Shown: in pieces, positions 15,442 to 18,164 of the stretch
Layout of the letters: every line of letters begins with the position of its first letter
Numbering within the stretch: position 1 is the stretch's first letter
Assembly: GCA_934502905.1 (NCBI GenBank)
Contig: CAKSVK010000065.1
Coordinates: 1-18,164 of the forward strand
Reading direction: 5' to 3'
Source: an uncultured Chitinophagaceae bacterium
GTDB taxonomy: Bacteria; Bacteroidota; Bacteroidia; Chitinophagales; Chitinophagaceae
Length of the DNA stretch: 18,164 nt
The notes under the pieces: model-generated
The model's input: the letters and a program-made list of their open reading frames with translations, nothing else
The model's database searches: none
Told to the model about the DNA's origin: nothing
Program-made: the position numbers and the translations under genes

Positions 15442-16460
15442 CTTTTCATGTTAAATACCTTCAACCTGGCTGTCAGCATGCTTCCTGCCAGGGCCGGAAT
15501 TATCAAATTTATTAACCAGATAGCCATCCCACCGGCATAGATACCAATGGTATTGGCGCTGAATCCCTGCAACAACATGATACTGATCTTTCCCCGCACG
15601 CCTAACTCCAGCAACGTCACTGTCGGAATCAACGCTAAAATTAAATATAAAACACTAATCAACCAGCATCCCTCCATTATTGGTACTTCAATTTGTAATG
15701 CCTGCAGCAGCAATATATACTGACAGACGAAAACAACATAGCGAAAGGCAGATAATAACAGTACTCTTAACAAAAAACTAACAGGGATGTCCTTGATGAT
15801 ATCAATATGCCGCCTCCATTTCTCCGGCAGCCGCAACCAGTTAAAAAAAACGATTACCCGGGATAAACGGAAATAAAGGATAACAGTAATGAAAGTACAT
15901 ACAGAAACAATACCCAAAAAAAGGTTGATCCCCGCCTCACTGATATACTGTGCTGCGACACCTGTAAAATAAGTTTTCACTAATACCATTCCTGTTATAC
16001 CCGCCACCAGGGTGATGACCAGCTGACTGATACTGCCTATCATCGTAAGGGAAACAGAGGGGAGCCGGTGCTCCGGTTTCAGGTACAGCATCCTGCCTCC
16101 GTATTCGCCTATGCGGTTGGGTGTATTTACGGCAAATGCCACACCGGCCAGCGTGCCTTTGAATGCATCCTGCAAAGAAAGTTTTTGCACAGGTGTCATC
16201 AGTACCTGCCATTTCCTGGCTTCTATCAACCAGTTTAGAACCGATAAAACAACAACTGTCCAGAACTTCCACGCCTGCCCGCCGTATATACCCGCTGCAA
16301 TGTACCGGAGAGATTGATCGAGGTCCGGCTGGCGGATCACCTGCTGGTAAATGGAATAAGTAAGCCATGCAAAAACCATGGGACCTACCACCCGGTTGAG
16401 CAATAATTTGATACTTTTGCGATATACCAGCAATGGTTTTAAAAAACGCTCATTTTGCAT
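15438..16460 (-). CDS. Lysylphosphatidylglycerol synthase transmembrane-region (flippase-like) protein
   Basis: The product has 340 residues and is almost wholly hydrophobic, with roughly eight membrane segments. The pattern resembles the MprF/AglD-type transmembrane domain: LNWLIEARKWQVLM near 78-91, the NRIGEYGGRM loop near 116-125, and LALIPTVTLLELGVRGKIS towards the C-terminus. It lacks the aminoacyl-transferase domain of full-length MprF, so a lipid- or glycan-transport role is more likely than lysylation. The chosen ATG overlaps the 5' end of ruvC on the other strand by 6 nt. A downstream Met28 would remove conserved residues before the first membrane segment, so the first ATG is preferred. 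Confidence 0.8.
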   Translation of the reverse strand: MQNERFLKPLLVYRKSIKLLLNRVVGPMVFAWLTYSIYQQVIRQPDLDQSLRYIAAGIYGGQAWKFWTVVVLSVLNWLIEARKWQVLMTPVQKLSLQDAFKGTLAGVAFAVNTPNRIGEYGGRMLYLKPEHRLPSVSLTMIGSISQLVITLVAGITGMVLVKTYFTGVAAQYISEAGINLFLGIVSVCTFITVILYFRLSRVIVFFNWLRLPEKWRRHIDIIKDIPVSFLLRVLLLSAFRYVVFVCQYILLLQALQIEVPIMEGCWLISVLYLILALIPTVTLLELGVRGKISIMLLQGFSANTIGIYAGGMAIWLINLIIPALAGSMLTARLKVFNMKR

Positions 16461-17030
16461 AAAAAGCCACAGGTAATTTTAGGTATCGACCCCGGAACCA
16501 TCGTTATGGGATATGGAATCATTGTTGTTAACGATTCTGCGGTGAAATTATTGGAAATGAACGCGGTAAAACTCTCTACCGAAAAAGACCACTATGAGCG
16601 GCTGGACCTGATCCAAAAAAAAGTGGCTGCATTGATAGAGCAGTACAAGCCATCCCATTTTGCTATTGAAGCTCCTTTTTTTGGTAAAAACGTACAAAGT
16701 ATGCTGAAGCTGGGCAGGGCACAGGGCGTAGCAATTGCCGTTGCCATGCAGGCGGGCATCCCGGTAACGGAGTATTCGCCAAGAAAAGTAAAACAATCTA
16801 TCACCGGCAACGGAAATGCGGATAAAGAGCAGGTATGGAAAATGTTGCAGCACATCATTGTGCTGGAAAACCAGCTTCATTCTTATGATGCTTCCGATGC
16901 GCTGGCGGTGGCGGTATGCCACCATATTCAATTAGGATCTGTTATACCGAAGACGACTGCCAAAGGAAAATCTAAAAACAACTGGGCCGCCTTTATAGAT
17001 AACAACCCTGCCCGTGTAAAGCTCAAATGA
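16455..17030 (+). CDS. ruvC: Holliday junction resolvase RuvC
   Basis: RuvC cuts Holliday junctions in homologous recombination with RuvAB. The product has 191 residues. The acidic catalytic residues are Asp12 (LGIDPGT), Glu72 (FAIEAPFFGKN), and Asp145 with Asp148 (YDASDALA), as expected. AYxPxxVKxxxxGxGxADKxQV-type features appear as EYSPRKVKQSITGNGNADKEQV. No ATG is available: the in-frame stop at 16440-16442 leaves only ATT at 16452 or TTG at 16455 before the conserved region, and TTG is chosen. It overlaps the divergent membrane-protein start, so each promoter must lie in the other gene. Confidence 0.95.
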   Translation: MHKKPQVILGIDPGTIVMGYGIIVVNDSAVKLLEMNAVKLSTEKDHYERLDLIQKKVAALIEQYKPSHFAIEAPFFGKNVQSMLKLGRAQGVAIAVAMQAGIPVTEYSPRKVKQSITGNGNADKEQVWKMLQHIIVLENQLHSYDASDALAVAVCHHIQLGSVIPKTTAKGKSKNNWAAFIDNNPARVKLK

Positions 17031-17031
17031 A

Positions 17032-18164
17032 TTATAACCTCAAACGGACATGAATGCGGGACAACAAGCCTGATAAGCCCATCATGGCAAACGCCCAAAC
17101 CAATGAGCCTCCTACCGCCAGCAGCGTATTGCCTTCCTGCTTATAAAAAAACAAGGGAATGCTGAGTCCCCAGCAGAGATAATAAATGATATCGGGCGCC
17201 AGGTAAGTAGTAAGAGAATTTTTACCCGTCGCTTCGAAAGGCTTACCCCAAGAGGTTTTTCCCATTACGTCTACCCATATATACAATAGAGCGATCAAAA
17301 CAAAGCTGATACCATTGCAGATCATTCCCCAACTGGGAGTGCCCTGTATTTTTGAAATAATGAACCAGTGCCTCAAAATAAATCCGGCTGCCAGGCAAAT
17401 AATCCCCGAAATAACCAGCGTAAGGAATACCTGCATTGAATTAAGCGATTTCCTGCGCATGATCAAGGCTGCGACCAGGCCGGCAAGGGTAATGGTAGGT
17501 ACGCTGCCACCTGTTATCACATCAAAAATACGTTGTACACCTTCCGGTAGCGTATAGACATCCGATTGCGAGAGAATGTTCAATGCGAGGAAGCAAAGCC
17601 ATGCTATTACGACCGTTAAGATCCTTTTACCTGCAAAAAGATAGATAAGCGCTGCCGAAAAATATCCCCAGCCTATTAATCCCAGGATGCCCCACCAGCC
17701 GGTAATGAGCCAGCCGGGGCTTTCAGGCGTACCGCTCCGGAAAATAGCTGCTAAAACGATCAGGCCGGCAATGCCCAGCCATCTCATAGCCAGGAAAACA
17801 TTCCGGAACCTGGACCGGGGCGGGTATTGATTCCAGATGAGAAAAACGCATACGTACATGGCGATGGCCCAGGCAAACCGGTTCATACCGGTGAGTTCGG
17901 GAGAGATACGCGTACTGTTAAGCATTAAAACGCCGATAATCAAAAGGCTTACCGTGCGGATGGTGATATGCAGGAGTATGTTTACATCCGTATTACGCAT
18001 CTTCCTTCGCGCGTCTATGGCAAAAGGAACAGACATGCCCACCATGAACAGGAAACCCGGAAATACCCAATCTGCCAGCCCCATACCATCCGTTTCCGCT
18101 TTTGTATGTACCAGCCATTGCGGAACGCCCGGTTCAAAAAGATCATTCACAAACAGCATCAGGA
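17032..18164 (-). CDS. DUF5009/NagX-type membrane acyltransferase, N-terminus beyond window
   Basis: The frame is open through the window end, so the ATG at 18159 is probably internal; family members carry an RxxSxDxxRG segment before LMLFVNDL. About 376 codons are visible. The proposed acyl-accepting region is WLVHTKAETDGMGLADWVFPGFLFMVGMS, with a His at about residue 18 of the visible frame. At least eight further hydrophobic segments follow, ending with a short basic tail. It is predicted to be an inner-membrane acetyltransferase acting on a glycan; the substrate is unknown. Its stop is 1 nt from the ruvC stop on the opposite strand, so the two are convergent without any terminator space. 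Confidence 0.8.
   Translation of the reverse strand, partial: LMLFVNDLFEPGVPQWLVHTKAETDGMGLADWVFPGFLFMVGMSVPFAIDARRKMRNTDVNILLHITIRTVSLLIIGVLMLNSTRISPELTGMNRFAWAIAMYVCVFLIWNQYPPRSRFRNVFLAMRWLGIAGLIVLAAIFRSGTPESPGWLITGWWGILGLIGWGYFSAALIYLFAGKRILTVVIAWLCFLALNILSQSDVYTLPEGVQRIFDVITGGSVPTITLAGLVAALIMRRKSLNSMQVFLTLVISGIICLAAGFILRHWFIISKIQGTPSWGMICNGISFVLIALLYIWVDVMGKTSWGKPFEATGKNSLTTYLAPDIIYYLCWGLSIPLFFYKQEGNTLLAVGGSLVWAFAMMGLSGLLSRIHVRLRL

Noticed and set aside
1..18164. CRISPR array, insertion sequence, prophage or restriction system
   Set aside because: I found no regularly spaced direct repeats, transposase or integrase motifs, or phage genes on either strand.

Overview
The window looks like chromosomal DNA from a member of the Bacteroidota, probably a Chitinophaga-like organism. 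The evidence is a large MG2/TonB-plug-type surface protein, a sialidase-fold secreted protein with a C-terminal LamG-like domain, a DUF3108 protein beside an LPG-synthase-type membrane protein, two DUF5009/NagX-type membrane acyltransferases, a tRNA without encoded CCA, little sign of Shine-Dalgarno sequences, and matches to the Bacteroidota promoter pattern (TTTG, about 20 nt, TAnnTTTG). The family assignment is inference; no 16S rRNA or other marker is present.

Layout. 3-1523 (+) is the 3' part of a large MG2/plug-domain protein that begins before the window. 1724-3580 (-) is a secreted beta-propeller protein. 3643-11418 (-) is a complete tryptophan locus read right to left: leader peptide trpL, attenuator, trpE, trpG, trpD, trpC, trpF, trpB, trpA, then hisH. 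A tRNA-Gly(CCC) on the + strand is wedged between trpA and hisH. 11501-12586 (+) is a membrane acyltransferase diverging from trp. 12639-14002 (-) is an AT-rich two-gene unit encoding a secreted HEXXHXXGXXD metalloprotease-like protein and a secreted protein-glutaminase-like protein. 14003-14643 is a 640-nt stretch with no convincing gene. 14644-16460 (-) holds a DUF3108 protein and an LPG-synthase-type membrane protein whose reading frames overlap. 16455-17030 (+) is ruvC, and 17032-18164 (-) is a second DUF5009-type acyltransferase cut by the window edge.

How it works together. The seven trp genes encode the whole chorismate-to-tryptophan route. Upstream of trpE is an unlabelled 19-codon leader, MTKTINKYWWWHANSFRGL, with three consecutive Trp codons. 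It is followed by a GC hairpin with a U6 tract and a mutually exclusive 8-bp antiterminator pairing. This is textbook ribosome-mediated attenuation and is the clearest new regulatory system in the window. The operon is also divided by hairpin-bearing gaps into trpEG, trpDCF and trpBA blocks. The metalloprotease/deamidase pair is the most interesting accessory unit: both proteins have signal peptides and retain plausible catalytic residues, and their DNA is visibly richer in A+T than the surrounding genes.
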